Positions 23,548 through 31,175 of a DNA stretch of 41,164 bases are shown here, piece after piece; positions within the stretch are counted from its first letter, which is position 1, and every line of letters starts with the position of its first letter. The notes beneath the pieces are model-generated. The model searched no databases and was not told where the DNA came from. It saw nothing but the letters and a program-made list of their open reading frames with translations. Origin of the DNA: CAYOEZ01 sp964402955 (GTDB lineage: Bacteria; Chloroflexota; DTOL01; DAOUCN01); assembly GCA_964402955.1 (NCBI GenBank), contig CAYOEZ010000014.1:1-41164 (forward strand), written 5' to 3'. The position numbers and the translations under genes are program-made.

Positions 23548-24774
23548 ATGGCGACGGCGAGGAACGCAGGCTTGAGAAACTGGCGCAGAGACTTCTTCAC
23601 GCTGTGGGTTGTGCAATTCGTCGCGGCGGCGGGCTTCACGGTTGCCAGCCCATTTGTCCCCCTGTTCATCCAGGACCTGGGCGTTAGCGGCGTACGCGAG
23701 GCTGCCGTGTGGTCGGGCATCATGGGGGCGTTCGGCGGCATTACGTTGGCGGTGGCGTCCCCTATCTGGGGAGCGGTGGCCGATCGTCATGGGCGCAAAC
23801 TGATGGTGGAGCGAGCAACCATCGGTGCAGCGGTTTTTCATGCGATGATGGGTCTGGTCACGAATGTCCAACAGCTTGTTGCCCTGCGCGGCCTGATGAG
23901 CATGGTATCCGGCGTGCAGTCGGCTGTTATGGCGCTGGCAGCGACCATCATCCCGTCTGCGTCCCTCGGCTTCGCCATGGGGGCGTTGCAGACCGCCACC
24001 GCCCTCGGTAGTACAATGGGCCCGTTTGTGGGCGGCTGGATGGCGGCGGCCGTCGGCTACCGGCCTACCTTCTTCGTCACGGGACTCATCCTCTTTCTGT
24101 CCGGCCTGTTGTGCTTTGTTGCTGTGCATGAGGACTTCAAGCCATCCGCTGCCGGAGAACAGCGACAGCGCGCCGCGGCCGGGTTCGCCGACGTCGTGCG
24201 TGTGCCTGGCATGCTCGGTCTGTTGCTGGTGGTGACTATCTCCCGAGCGGCTGGCAGCTCGATGGTCATCGCCATCCCCCTGATTCTGCAGGAAATGGCG
24301 GGCGGTAGCCGCGAAGTCAGCGGGACAGCAGGAACCGTGGTGGGCCTGACAGCGCTGGCGATGGCTGCTGGCGCGATTGCATGGGGCAGGCTGGGCGACC
24401 GCATCGGCCAGCCGCGCGTGCTCTTGCTGTGCCTCGTTCTGGCGGCGCTGGTCATCGTTCCGCAGGCGCTGGTGAGTGAGCCGTGGCAATTGGGCGCAGG
24501 CCAAATGGCGTTTACCTTCGCTCTGGCCGGCTTGTTGCCGACTGCAAGCGCTCTGGTGGGCATCATTGGGCCGCGCGGCAGACAGGGCGTGACCTACGGC
24601 GCAAGCGGCGCCGCGCTTGCGCTCGGCAACGCCCTCGGCCCGACGCTGGCTGCGGTCCTGATTGGCGCGTTTGGCACACGCTCCATGTTTGTCGGCGTGG
24701 GGCTTATCCTGTTTGCCCTTCACATCGGGTTGCGTACGATGCTGGGGCAGGCTTTTACGGCGCGCCCAAACTGA
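23548..24774 (+). CDS. Major facilitator superfamily exporter
   Basis: A 408-residue 12-segment membrane transporter. The loop between helices 2 and 3 carries an MFS signature (GAVADRHGRKLMVERA), and the N-terminal helix has FVAAAGFTVASPFVPLFIQDLG, like the multidrug/DHA1 exporters. A second-half loop (WGRLGDRIGQPRVLL) repeats the signature. No ribosome-binding site precedes the ATG, so translation may be leaderless or the start uncertain. The substrate cannot be inferred. Confidence 0.87.
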   Translation: MATARNAGLRNWRRDFFTLWVVQFVAAAGFTVASPFVPLFIQDLGVSGVREAAVWSGIMGAFGGITLAVASPIWGAVADRHGRKLMVERATIGAAVFHAMMGLVTNVQQLVALRGLMSMVSGVQSAVMALAATIIPSASLGFAMGALQTATALGSTMGPFVGGWMAAAVGYRPTFFVTGLILFLSGLLCFVAVHEDFKPSAAGEQRQRAAAGFADVVRVPGMLGLLLVVTISRAAGSSMVIAIPLILQEMAGGSREVSGTAGTVVGLTALAMAAGAIAWGRLGDRIGQPRVLLLCLVLAALVIVPQALVSEPWQLGAGQMAFTFALAGLLPTASALVGIIGPRGRQGVTYGASGAALALGNALGPTLAAVLIGAFGTRSMFVGVGLILFALHIGLRTMLGQAFTARPN

Positions 24775-24818
24775 CGGTCGTGGGGTGTTTGTGTGGGGTG
24801 TCTGCGTGAGGTGTTGCT

Positions 24819-24986
24819 ATGGATTATGTTCTTGAACTGGCGGCCAAAATCGGCCTCGCGCTTATCATCATTTGGCTGTTTTCACGTGTTACCATCATCC
24901 TGATCTGGCTGATTCAGCCCTTCCTGGCGGGGTTTGCGGCCGGCGTGCTGGTGGCCCTGCTTTTTGTCTTCCGCCTGAAGCGGTAA
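24819..24986 (+). CDS. Small two-segment membrane protein (55 aa)
   Basis: A short open frame encodes MDYVLELAAKIGLALIIIWL followed by a second hydrophobic stretch and the basic end FRLKR. Two membrane segments are predicted (about 8-30 and 33-51). GTGAGGTG lies 6-8 bases before the ATG, and the stop falls 14 bases before the M24 peptidase start. Its hydrophobic pattern, positive-inside end and ribosome-binding site support a real gene, but no homologue was recognised. Confidence 0.55.
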   Translation: MDYVLELAAKIGLALIIIWLFSRVTIILIWLIQPFLAGFAAGVLVALLFVFRLKR

Positions 24987-25000
24987 AAGGGGCGTGGCGT

Positions 25001-26179
25001 ATGGACATTATCCGGGAGAAGATTGCACAGGCCATTGGCATTCTGAATGATCTCGATATTGACGCGTGGATGCTCTTTGTGCGCGAGACAGCCGAGATGG
25101 CTGATCCCAGCTTTGGTATGATCGCACCGGCGGCGGCAGTGTGGCAGTCGGCGTTCATCTTTGCCCGCAGCGGGGAGCGCATTGCCATCGTCGGCTCGAT
25201 CGATGCCGAGATCTTCCGCCGCAGCGGGCTGTATAGCGACGTGATCGGCTACGTGCACGGCATCGGCGCTGACCTGCGGCGCGTGCTGGGGCGGCTCGAC
25301 CCGCGCCAGATTGCGCTAGACTACTCGATCAGCAGCCACGCTGCCGATGGCCTGGCGTATGGCATGTACCTGACGCTGCTGCAGAGCCTCAAGGGCACGC
25401 CATTCGTGGATCGCTTCATATCGGCCGAAGATATCGTGGCCCATGTGCGTGGGCGCAAGTCGCCGGGTGAAGTTGCGCTGATAAGGGGCGCCATCAGCAT
25501 GACCGAGCAGATGTTCGCCGGCCTGACGGCGGCGCTGCGCCCGGGTCAGACCGAGCGAGACATCGCCAGGTGGCTGAACCGCCGCATGTCTGAGCTGGGG
25601 GTTGGTCCTGCCTGGGACGCACAGGCGTGCCCTGTCGTAAACGCCGGGCCGAATGCGGACACCGGCCACGCCGGGCCGGGCGATCAACCGTTGCAGCGCG
25701 GGCACGTGCTGCATATCGACTTCGGTGTGCGCAAGGATGGCTTTTGCGCCGACTTGCAGCGCATGTGGTATCTGCGCCGGCCAGGTGAGCGCCATGCGCC
25801 CCTCACCGTGCAGCGCGGCTTTGACGCGGTGCGCAGGGCCATCGAGGCAGGCGCAGCGGGGTTGAAGCCGGGCGTGGCAGGCTGGCAGATCGATGACCTG
25901 GCCCGCAGCAGCATCGTGGCGTCGGGCTATCCTGAGTATCCGCACGCGCTCGGCCACCAACTGGGGCGCGCTGCCCATGACGGCTCGACGCTGCTTGGCC
26001 CGCGCTGGGAGCGCTACGGTAAGGTACCGTTGGGGTTGGTCGAGGTTGGCAACGTGTTCACGCTGGAGTTGAGCGTGCAGACGGAAGCGGGCATCGTCGG
26101 GCTGGAGGAAGATGCGCTTGTGACCGAGCACAGCTGCGAGCTTCTCAGTAGCCCGCAGACGACGATGTGGTACGTATAG
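25001..26179 (+). CDS. M24-family metallopeptidase (Xaa-Pro peptidase-like)
   Basis: A 392-residue protein with a creatinase-like N-domain (about 1-155) and a pita-bread C-domain. The dinuclear metal ligands are present: two Asp in HIDFGVRKDGFCADLQR, His in HALGHQLGRAAHD, Glu in VFTLELSV and Glu in VGLEEDALVT. The usual TxEPG around the fourth ligand is TLELS, a mild deviation. It is probably an aminopeptidase P or prolidase-like dipeptidase. The start at 25001 has AAAGGGG upstream; the frame continues further upstream without a good start. The small membrane gene lies immediately before it. Confidence 0.88.
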   Translation: MDIIREKIAQAIGILNDLDIDAWMLFVRETAEMADPSFGMIAPAAAVWQSAFIFARSGERIAIVGSIDAEIFRRSGLYSDVIGYVHGIGADLRRVLGRLDPRQIALDYSISSHAADGLAYGMYLTLLQSLKGTPFVDRFISAEDIVAHVRGRKSPGEVALIRGAISMTEQMFAGLTAALRPGQTERDIARWLNRRMSELGVGPAWDAQACPVVNAGPNADTGHAGPGDQPLQRGHVLHIDFGVRKDGFCADLQRMWYLRRPGERHAPLTVQRGFDAVRRAIEAGAAGLKPGVAGWQIDDLARSSIVASGYPEYPHALGHQLGRAAHDGSTLLGPRWERYGKVPLGLVEVGNVFTLELSVQTEAGIVGLEEDALVTEHSCELLSSPQTTMWYV

Positions 26180-26304
26180 AGGGGGATCGAGACGGTACGA
26201 TCCTCGTCATAGACGAACGACGCCGTTGCGCCGCTGGATACGCCCGGCAGCCGGGTTTCTGTGTGGGGTGTTTGCCAGAGGTGGGGGGATGCGATGTCTA
26301 CTAT

Positions 26305-26321
26305 CCGTTATACCATAACGG
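26305..26321. repeat. Perfect 7-bp hairpin between convergent genes
   Basis: CCGTTAT (26305-26311), loop ACC, ATAACGG (26315-26321). It lies in the 207-bp space between the M24 peptidase and the oppositely oriented gene ending at 26387, and may serve as a terminator for either. No T tract. Confidence 0.4.
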
Positions 26322-26326
26322 GCTTT

Positions 26327-26370
26327 CACCACATCCCCGCCCCTTGCCGCGGCGACGGAGTTGCCGCGAG
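26327..26370. repeat. REP-like hairpin repeat, copy A
   Basis: Stem CGCGGCGAC/GTTGCCGCG (26348-26356 and 26360-26368) with loop GGA and one G-T pair. It is preceded by CACCACATCCCCGCCCC. The stem, loop and upstream pyrimidine-rich flank match copy B at 27949-27992, in the same orientation. Confidence 0.65.
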
Positions 26371-26386
26371 CATGTGGTCTGCGCGG

Positions 26387-27160
26387 TTACGGCGGCGATC
26401 CGGCATCCGGTGGGATGGGGGTTCCATCGGGAAAGGCATAAAGGTAGGAACACGCGACAATATCAACGTCTTCCCACACGTACCCCTCAGCGCTAAACGT
26501 GGCGATGTCTTTGATCCAGTGCTTGGCGTCGTTCTCCAGCACGTAGATGTGTGGGCTGTTCGGGCACTTGAGCAAGACGTGCAGTGGCCGCCCGTCGGGG
26601 AAGCGGGTGACAAAGGCGTCGCTCACCTGGTGTACCTGTGTCCATCGATAGCCAAAGTGCGTGAAGGCATTGAGGCTGCTGATCCAGCGCTTGTGGTTGT
26701 CTTCGAGGACATAGACCTGCGGCCCGCTGCCCTTGAAGACGAGGCCATCGCGCACGATCAGCGCCTTTGAGTCGGGCAGCGCCCGCGCCAGCGACAGGCC
26801 GCCCGGCAGCGGCAGGTTGACCAGCGCGATGGCGATGACGAGGACGAGCACGAGCCGGGCGATGAGCCGGCGCACGTTGCCATCGGGGGCCAGTGGCTCG
26901 CGTGCCAGATCCTCATACTGCGCCAATTGCTCCAGGTCGCTCTGCAGCAGCCCCGTTTCTGGGTCGAGGCGAGGGCGCGACGGCGTGAATGCGGGGGCTG
27001 CAGCGGGTGTGACGGCAGCCGTGGCGGCCGGAGGAGGCGGCAGCGGGGCGGCAGCGGGGGGCTGCGGCGCGACGCGGTTCTGCTGCTCCTGACGGGCCAA
27101 GACCTCGCGCAGGACGTCAAGGATGAGCTCGTCGGTGCTTGTTTTACTCTCTTGGCTCAT
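26387..27160 (-). CDS. Membrane protein with two extracellular repeat units
   Basis: A 257-residue protein. The N-terminus is cytoplasmic and Pro/Ala-rich (about 30-62), followed by one membrane segment (about 99-121) and an external region with two similar repeats of about 33 residues: QVYVLEDNHKRWISSLNAF...W and HIYVLENDAKHWIKDIATF...W. These resemble short cell-surface repeats of the YVLE-x-RWI type seen in wall-associated proteins. Function unknown. GGGGG precedes the ATG by about 6 bases. It is co-transcribed with the gene at 27170-27859 (9-bp gap). Confidence 0.75.
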   Translation of the reverse strand: MSQESKTSTDELILDVLREVLARQEQQNRVAPQPPAAAPLPPPPAATAAVTPAAAPAFTPSRPRLDPETGLLQSDLEQLAQYEDLAREPLAPDGNVRRLIARLVLVLVIAIALVNLPLPGGLSLARALPDSKALIVRDGLVFKGSGPQVYVLEDNHKRWISSLNAFTHFGYRWTQVHQVSDAFVTRFPDGRPLHVLLKCPNSPHIYVLENDAKHWIKDIATFSAEGYVWEDVDIVACSYLYAFPDGTPIPPDAGSPP

Positions 27161-27169
27161 ACGATCCCC

Positions 27170-27859
27170 CTAGAACGTGGAAAAGAAGCCCAGTATCTCG
27201 CCGATCGAGGCGAAAATGTCGGCATAGAATGTCCCGCCTAGATCGCGGAATAGCTCGAAGGGCAGATCCGGAGCGCCAAAGAAGGGGCGCAGCGTCCAGG
27301 CCAACTGTGTGCCCACGAAGGCATAAAGGATGATCCAGAAGCGTACTAGGCGGCGGCGAGCCAGGATGCCCTGGCGGTCGGAAAGGCCCATCATGTCGGT
27401 GGCCTGGGCCAGGAACTGTGCGCCCACCGCCCCCGTGATGGCGAAAATGGCGACATTGAGCAGCTTGAAGAACTGGTAGTTGCTGGTCGTGATCAAGAAG
27501 AAGAGAACAACCGGCGCAAAGCTGACGAGGAGCACCGCCGTGACCGAAATGGCGGTCAGGATGAGGGCGAAGTTCTGTCCCAGGTTGAGTCCGGAGCCGA
27601 AGAGCAGGTTGAAGAAGTAGAGGGTGGGCAGGGTCACCACCAGTGTCAGCAAGAAGACGATAGGCAGCTTGACGGCCGAGCTGAGCGCCTGTGTGATTGA
27701 ATGGCTCGAGCCGATCACCGCGCCGTAGAGGGCGAAGAAGATAGCCGATGAGACCAACATGGCGGTGCACTTGGCCGGCACGGCGTTGTCGGCGCGCAGG
27801 TCGGCAAAAAAGCGGAAGCGATTGCGGAGAATTGTTTCGATGATCAGTAGGGCATTCAT
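27170..27859 (-). CDS. Five-segment membrane protein, unknown function
   Basis: A 229-residue protein with about five hydrophobic segments (KCTAMLVSSAIFFALYGAVI, IVFLLTLVVTLPTLYFFNLL, ILTAISVTAVLLVSFAPVVL, LLNVAIFAITGAVGA, FWIILYAFVGTQLAW). The layout is Yip1-like, but no motif was recognised. The ATG at 27859 has AGAGGTGG upstream; a start 39 bases earlier lacks such a site. It is the first gene of a two-gene unit with the surface-repeat protein. Confidence 0.75.
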   Translation of the reverse strand: MNALLIIETILRNRFRFFADLRADNAVPAKCTAMLVSSAIFFALYGAVIGSSHSITQALSSAVKLPIVFLLTLVVTLPTLYFFNLLFGSGLNLGQNFALILTAISVTAVLLVSFAPVVLFFLITTSNYQFFKLLNVAIFAITGAVGAQFLAQATDMMGLSDRQGILARRRLVRFWIILYAFVGTQLAWTLRPFFGAPDLPFELFRDLGGTFYADIFASIGEILGFFSTF

Positions 27860-28251
27860 TGGCCACCTCTGCACGCGATATATGAGGGCGCTCCTCACGA
27901 TAGACGAAGGAGACAGCGTTGGCCTTACAAAGGGGGGCGGCCCTCACCGCATTCCCATCTCTTCCCGCGGCAACGGAGTTGCCGCGGGAACGCTCTCCGG
28001 CGCACAGACTAACATGCCCCTTCGGAGCATGACTGTTCTGCATCACAGGAGTCATATCCTGTCAAGGATTGGGTCTTGCTCTCTCACCAGATTGCCGCTT
28101 TAGAAGCGCACGTAGTCGATGTTGCGCTTCATTCAGTAGGTGTAGTCGTGATCGCCCGCAACGATCTCCCAGCACCTGGCGCGGTTCATGCGACATCTCG
28201 GCGAACGACACACCATTCACCCCGCCCCCCGCAGTCCGATCACGGGTGCCT
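27860..28251. repeat. Intergenic region containing REP-like hairpin copy B
   Basis: No gene was recognised in these 392 bases. A perfect 13-bp stem TTCCCGCGGCAAC/GTTGCCGCGGGAA with loop GGA spans 27962-27990, preceded by CTCACCGCATTCCCATC, homologous to copy A near 26327. Just after it, CATGCCCC/GGAGCATG around a TTCG loop (about 28013-28031) is a second hairpin with one mismatch. The rest, down to the end of the zinc-ribbon gene, shows nothing I can name. Confidence 0.65.
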
Positions 28252-29001
28252 TCAGACGAGCTTCTTGCCGCACTCGGGGCAGAACTTGGCCCCCTGTGTC
28301 TCTGCGCCGCATGACGGGCAGATTGCCACGGCGGCGGCGCGTTCGATCTTCGTGCCACATTCAGGGCAGAACTTGCCGCCTTTGACGTCGGCGCCGCATT
28401 TGGGGCAGGGGTCCGCGGCGGGCTGCACCATCGCCGTGCCGCAAGCGGGGCAGAACTTGGTCCCGACCGCGGCCAACGTGCCGTCTTTGGGGCAGCGGGC
28501 TGCTGTGGTGGCGGCGAGCTGCGCTGCCTCTGTCGCTTTCTTCACTGCGTCGCCGAGACCGAAGACGTTGGCGATACCCTTGACCACGCTTGCCGCCTGC
28601 TCGGCCTCAGCCTGGGCGATCTCGTTGGCGCGCGGGCTGTCTTCACGACAGAAGCCGCTTTTCTCATCGAAGTCCGTCAGGCACAGGATTTGATGGCAGG
28701 TCGGGCATTCGCGGAAGTATTGCTTGACCTGATCCCATGCCTTCGCCACTTGCTGCGGGGTCAGGCTGGTAACGTAGCGGGGGTCCTGGCCTGTGACGTT
28801 ATCCGCCACGGCGTGGCCAAACAGGGGAATTTTGCGCAACAGGTCGCCGGTGGCTTGCCGTCCGATGTCTGAGGCGATTGTGCCTGCGATGTCCGGTTGG
28901 CTGCGGTATTCCCGATTGCATTGGTCACAGTAGAAGACCGCATATGGACCTATCCCGTCGTTGCGTGTGTCGTAGCGAGCCATTCGGCTGGGATCTGACA
29001 T
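28252..29001 (-). CDS. Multi-zinc-ribbon protein
   Basis: A 249-residue soluble protein with an N-terminal CDQC and CPTC pair (about 25-110), a helical Ala/Glu middle, and three or four C-terminal zinc-ribbon knuckles of the form CPxCG (CPKDG...CPACG, CPKCG...CPECG, CPSCG...CPECG). The repeated phrase KFCPxCG occurs three times. Such proteins usually act as scaffolds or in nucleic-acid or protein binding; no specific role is known. The ATG at 29001 follows GAGGAGGG. It is transcribed divergently from the methyltransferase at 29140. Confidence 0.8.
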   Translation of the reverse strand: MSDPSRMARYDTRNDGIGPYAVFYCDQCNREYRSQPDIAGTIASDIGRQATGDLLRKIPLFGHAVADNVTGQDPRYVTSLTPQQVAKAWDQVKQYFRECPTCHQILCLTDFDEKSGFCREDSPRANEIAQAEAEQAASVVKGIANVFGLGDAVKKATEAAQLAATTAARCPKDGTLAAVGTKFCPACGTAMVQPAADPCPKCGADVKGGKFCPECGTKIERAAAVAICPSCGAETQGAKFCPECGKKLV

Positions 29002-29058
29002 GGAGACCCTCCTCATCTGTGATTGCGCCGCACCGAAGCGCCAGCTCGCGGCACGCAC

Positions 29059-29087
29059 AGTATATGCCGCGGCGGCAAAGCTGTCAA
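29059..29087 (-). promoter_or_regulatory. Consensus-like promoter of the zinc-ribbon gene
   Basis: On the minus strand: TTGACA (29087-29082), 17-bp spacer, TATACT (29064-29059). Its -35 is only five bases from the -35 of the divergent methyltransferase promoter, so the two may compete or share control. Confidence 0.7.
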
Positions 29088-29092
29088 TGCCT

Positions 29093-29121
29093 TTGCGTTC
29101 ACTACCTGCATCCTGTATAAT
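29093..29121 (+). promoter_or_regulatory. sigma70-type promoter of the methyltransferase gene
   Basis: TTGCGT (29093-29098), 17-bp spacer, TATAAT (29116-29121). The expected start near 29128 leaves a leader of only about 12 nt, which begins at the AGGTGA ribosome-binding site. Confidence 0.65.
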
Positions 29122-29139
29122 GGACTGCAGGTGACCATC

Positions 29140-29889
29140 GTGAACGCAGAGACCGAGCGCCGCTTGTTGGAGATCAACCGTTCCTTCTACGATCGCTTTG
29201 CCCTCCAGTTTGCCGGGTCGCGCAGCACGGGCCAGGCCAGTCTACGCCGCGTCCTGAACACGATCGGCGACGGTGAGCGGGTGCTCGACGTAGGCTGCGG
29301 CGACGGACGGGCGGCGCGTGCTCTGGACGAGATGGGGCCCAGCGTGTCGTATGTCGGGGTGGATGGCAGCGAGTCCTTCGTCACACTGGCGCGCCAGCGG
29401 GCGGAGGGGCTGCGCCGCACCAGCGCGGCCTTCGTCTGCGCCGACGTGACGCAGGCGGATTGGCTGAGCCATTTGCCGACCACACCGTTTGACTGTGTGC
29501 TCGCTCTGGCCGTTCTGCATCATATCCCCGGACAGGCGGCGCGGCAGAGGCTGGTGCAGCAGATGGCGTCACGTCTGGGAGCATCGGGTAGGCTGATTGC
29601 ATCAACGTGGCGGTTCACAAGCAGCGAGCGTCTGCGCAAGAAGGTTGTGCCCTGGGCAACGGTGGACCTCGAGGAAGGCCAGCTTGACGGCGGCGACTAC
29701 CTGCTCGACTGGGAGCGCGGCGGCTACGGACTGCGTTACTGCCACGACATCGGGGAAGATGAGTTGCGGCGCATGCTTGAGCAGTCAGGGCTGGCTGTGT
29801 GCGATCTGTTTCTGGCCGACAACGGGCTGAACCTGTATGTTGTCGCAAAACGCTCACAAAACTGCTTGCCAAGCGCGCCGTGGATATGA
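29140..29889 (+). CDS. Class I SAM-dependent methyltransferase
   Basis: A 249-residue methyltransferase with motif I VLDVGCGDGRAARAL, an acidic motif II (YVGVDGSE) and motif IV FDCVLALAVLHHIP, all in canonical order. The GTG at 29140 (VNAETERRL) has AGGTGA 5 bases upstream; an upstream ATG at 29023 would precede the promoter. The protein resembles small-molecule or tRNA-type methyltransferases; the substrate is unknown. The pyr promoter overlaps its stop codon (TGA at 29887-29889). Confidence 0.82.
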   Translation: MNAETERRLLEINRSFYDRFALQFAGSRSTGQASLRRVLNTIGDGERVLDVGCGDGRAARALDEMGPSVSYVGVDGSESFVTLARQRAEGLRRTSAAFVCADVTQADWLSHLPTTPFDCVLALAVLHHIPGQAARQRLVQQMASRLGASGRLIASTWRFTSSERLRKKVVPWATVDLEEGQLDGGDYLLDWERGGYGLRYCHDIGEDELRRMLEQSGLAVCDLFLADNGLNLYVVAKRSQNCLPSAPWI

Positions 29890-29895
29890 TATAAT
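29866..29895 (+). promoter_or_regulatory. Extended -10 promoter of the pyr operon
   Basis: TTGCCA (29866-29871), 18-bp spacer, TGA-TATAAT (29887-29895), where TGn is an extended -10. The expected transcript start is near 29902, giving a leader of about 168 nt before pyrC. Confidence 0.75.
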
Positions 29896-29935
29896 TCCAT
29901 GCGGCAAATGAGAACGAGACGCGGAGGGAAAAACG

Positions 29936-30067
29936 ATGGTACGAGACGGAGTGCCCACGTTGCGCCGGCCGGGGCGGATCGGCAGCCCGGACAGCGTTTT
30001 CCTTATTCCTCTTGTAGGCAGCAGAGAAAGCCTGGTGGCTTTCTCTTTTTTTGTGTCTGGAAGGTGA
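29936..30067 (+). CDS. Leader peptide ORF of the pyr operon (43 aa)
   Basis: An ATG at 29936 preceded by GGAGGG (29923-29928, 7-base spacing) opens a 43-codon frame that ends at TGA 30065-30067, two bases before pyrC. The frame runs through a pyrimidine-rich segment (29996-30015, encoding VFLIPLV) and then straight through the terminator hairpin at 30023-30052. The size, spacing and U-rich region parallel the 44-codon pyrL leader of E. coli pyrBI, where low UTP stalls RNA polymerase in the U-rich tract and a following ribosome prevents the terminator from forming. A GC hairpin just before the tract (about 29970-29990) could be the pause hairpin. The peptide itself shows no known function. Confidence 0.65.
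   Translation: MVRDGVPTLRRPGRIGSPDSVFLIPLVGSRESLVAFSFFVSGR
30023..30052 (+). terminator. Intrinsic terminator/attenuator in the pyr leader
   Basis: A perfect 10-bp stem AGAGAAAGCC/GGCTTTCTCT (30023-30032 and 30037-30046), loop TGGT, followed by six T (30047-30052). It lies within the leader ORF, upstream of pyrC, so it should end transcription before the operon unless translation prevents folding. No PyrR-binding consensus was recognised and no pyrR gene is in the window. Confidence 0.85.
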
Positions 30068-30069
30068 CG

Positions 30070-31116
30070 ATGCGATTACCGGGACTGATCGATGCTCATG
30101 TTCACCTGCGTGAGCCGGGCGGCACGCACAAGGAAGATCTGAGCACGGGAACGGCTGCCGCGCTGGCAGGCGGCTTTACCCAGGTGCTCGACATGCCCAA
30201 CAACACGCCTCCGGCGATTGATGCTGCCACGCTGCACGACAAGCGCGCCCTCGCGCAGGGACGCGTGTATTGCGACGTGGGCTTCTACCTGGGGGCGAGC
30301 AGCAGCGGGCCTTTGCCCGGTCCCGATGTGGCGGCGATCAGCGCCGGTTTGAAAGTATATCTCGATAGCACCTTCGGCCCGTTGCGCCTGACTGACCTCG
30401 GCCGCCTGCAAGACTACGTCAGCGTGTGGCCTCAGACGAAGCCGATCGTCTTTCACGCCGAGGGAACGTCGGTGGCCGTGGCCATTGCGCTGGGCGCTCT
30501 GTGGCAGCGCCCGGTGCATCTGTGCCACATCAGCCGCGCTGCAGAAATCCGCCTGATTCGTCGGGCGAAAGAACGCGGGCTGGCGGTCACGTGTGAGGTG
30601 ACGCCGCACCATCTCTTCCTGAGCGAGGACGACGCACTGCGCCTGGGCGCGCTGGGCGACATGCGGCCCACGCTGGCTTCGCAAGACGACGTCGCTGAAC
30701 TGTGGCGCAATCTGGATGTGATAGACATTCTTGCCACAGACCATGCCCCTCACAGCGAGGACGAAAAGCTCAGCGCCAAGCCGCCGCCGGGCGTGCCCGG
30801 GCTGGAGACGGCGCTGCCGCTTATGCTGACAGCCGTGGCGCAAGGGCGATTGAGCATGGAGCGTCTTACTGACATGATGTACACGACGCCTCAGCGTTTG
30901 TTCGGCCTACCGTCTCAGCCGGACACATGGATCGAGGTTGACACAGACGAACGCTGGTGCATTCCGGCTGCAGGCTTCGTCAGCAAATGCGGCTGGAGCC
31001 CGTTCTCAGGCCGGCAGGTGCAGGGCAGAGTGCGCCAGGTGATGCTGCGCGGCGAGCTTGTCTATGATGCCGACAGGGGCGTGATCGGACCAGCGCGTGG
31101 CAGTGTCATGTTCTGA
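30070..31116 (+). CDS. pyrC: Dihydroorotase
   Basis: Zinc amidohydrolase of pyrimidine synthesis, interconverting carbamoyl-aspartate and dihydroorotate. Metal-site motifs are DAHVHLREPG (H10, H12), the candidate carbamylated Lys in LKVYLDSTFGPL, FHAEG, CHISRA and ATDHAPH. At 348 residues it is shorter than the roughly 420-residue type, as in compact DHOases. The ATG at 30070 has AAGGTG upstream. The frame is open 57 codons further but that part lies in the leader. First structural gene of the operon pyrC-pyrB-pyrFE-pyrD. Confidence 0.92.
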   Translation: MRLPGLIDAHVHLREPGGTHKEDLSTGTAAALAGGFTQVLDMPNNTPPAIDAATLHDKRALAQGRVYCDVGFYLGASSSGPLPGPDVAAISAGLKVYLDSTFGPLRLTDLGRLQDYVSVWPQTKPIVFHAEGTSVAVAIALGALWQRPVHLCHISRAAEIRLIRRAKERGLAVTCEVTPHHLFLSEDDALRLGALGDMRPTLASQDDVAELWRNLDVIDILATDHAPHSEDEKLSAKPPPGVPGLETALPLMLTAVAQGRLSMERLTDMMYTTPQRLFGLPSQPDTWIEVDTDERWCIPAAGFVSKCGWSPFSGRQVQGRVRQVMLRGELVYDADRGVIGPARGSVMF

Positions 31117-31175
31117 CACGCCCTTCGAGGGGTAATGTGTATCTGTTCGCCGTTGTCTCATGATAGATGCCAACA

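Noticed and set aside
23455..24723. A 422-codon open frame antisense to the MFS gene
   Set aside because: Composition is that of an antisense shadow (R, H, Q, A) and the MFS protein has all its helices and signatures.
24790..26290. GTGTGGGGTGT found at about 24791 and 26262 as a regulatory repeat
   Set aside because: Only two short G/T-rich matches with different flanks and orientation to genes; probably chance.
29936..30067. PyrR-binding loop or riboswitch in the pyr leader
   Set aside because: No PyrR-type consensus loop or known aptamer core was seen; the translated-leader explanation fits the features better.
29899..30069. N-terminal extension of dihydroorotase by 57 residues
   Set aside because: It would be encoded by the leader and terminator region; homologues start at MRLPGLIDAHVH, and the ATG at 30070 has its own ribosome-binding site.
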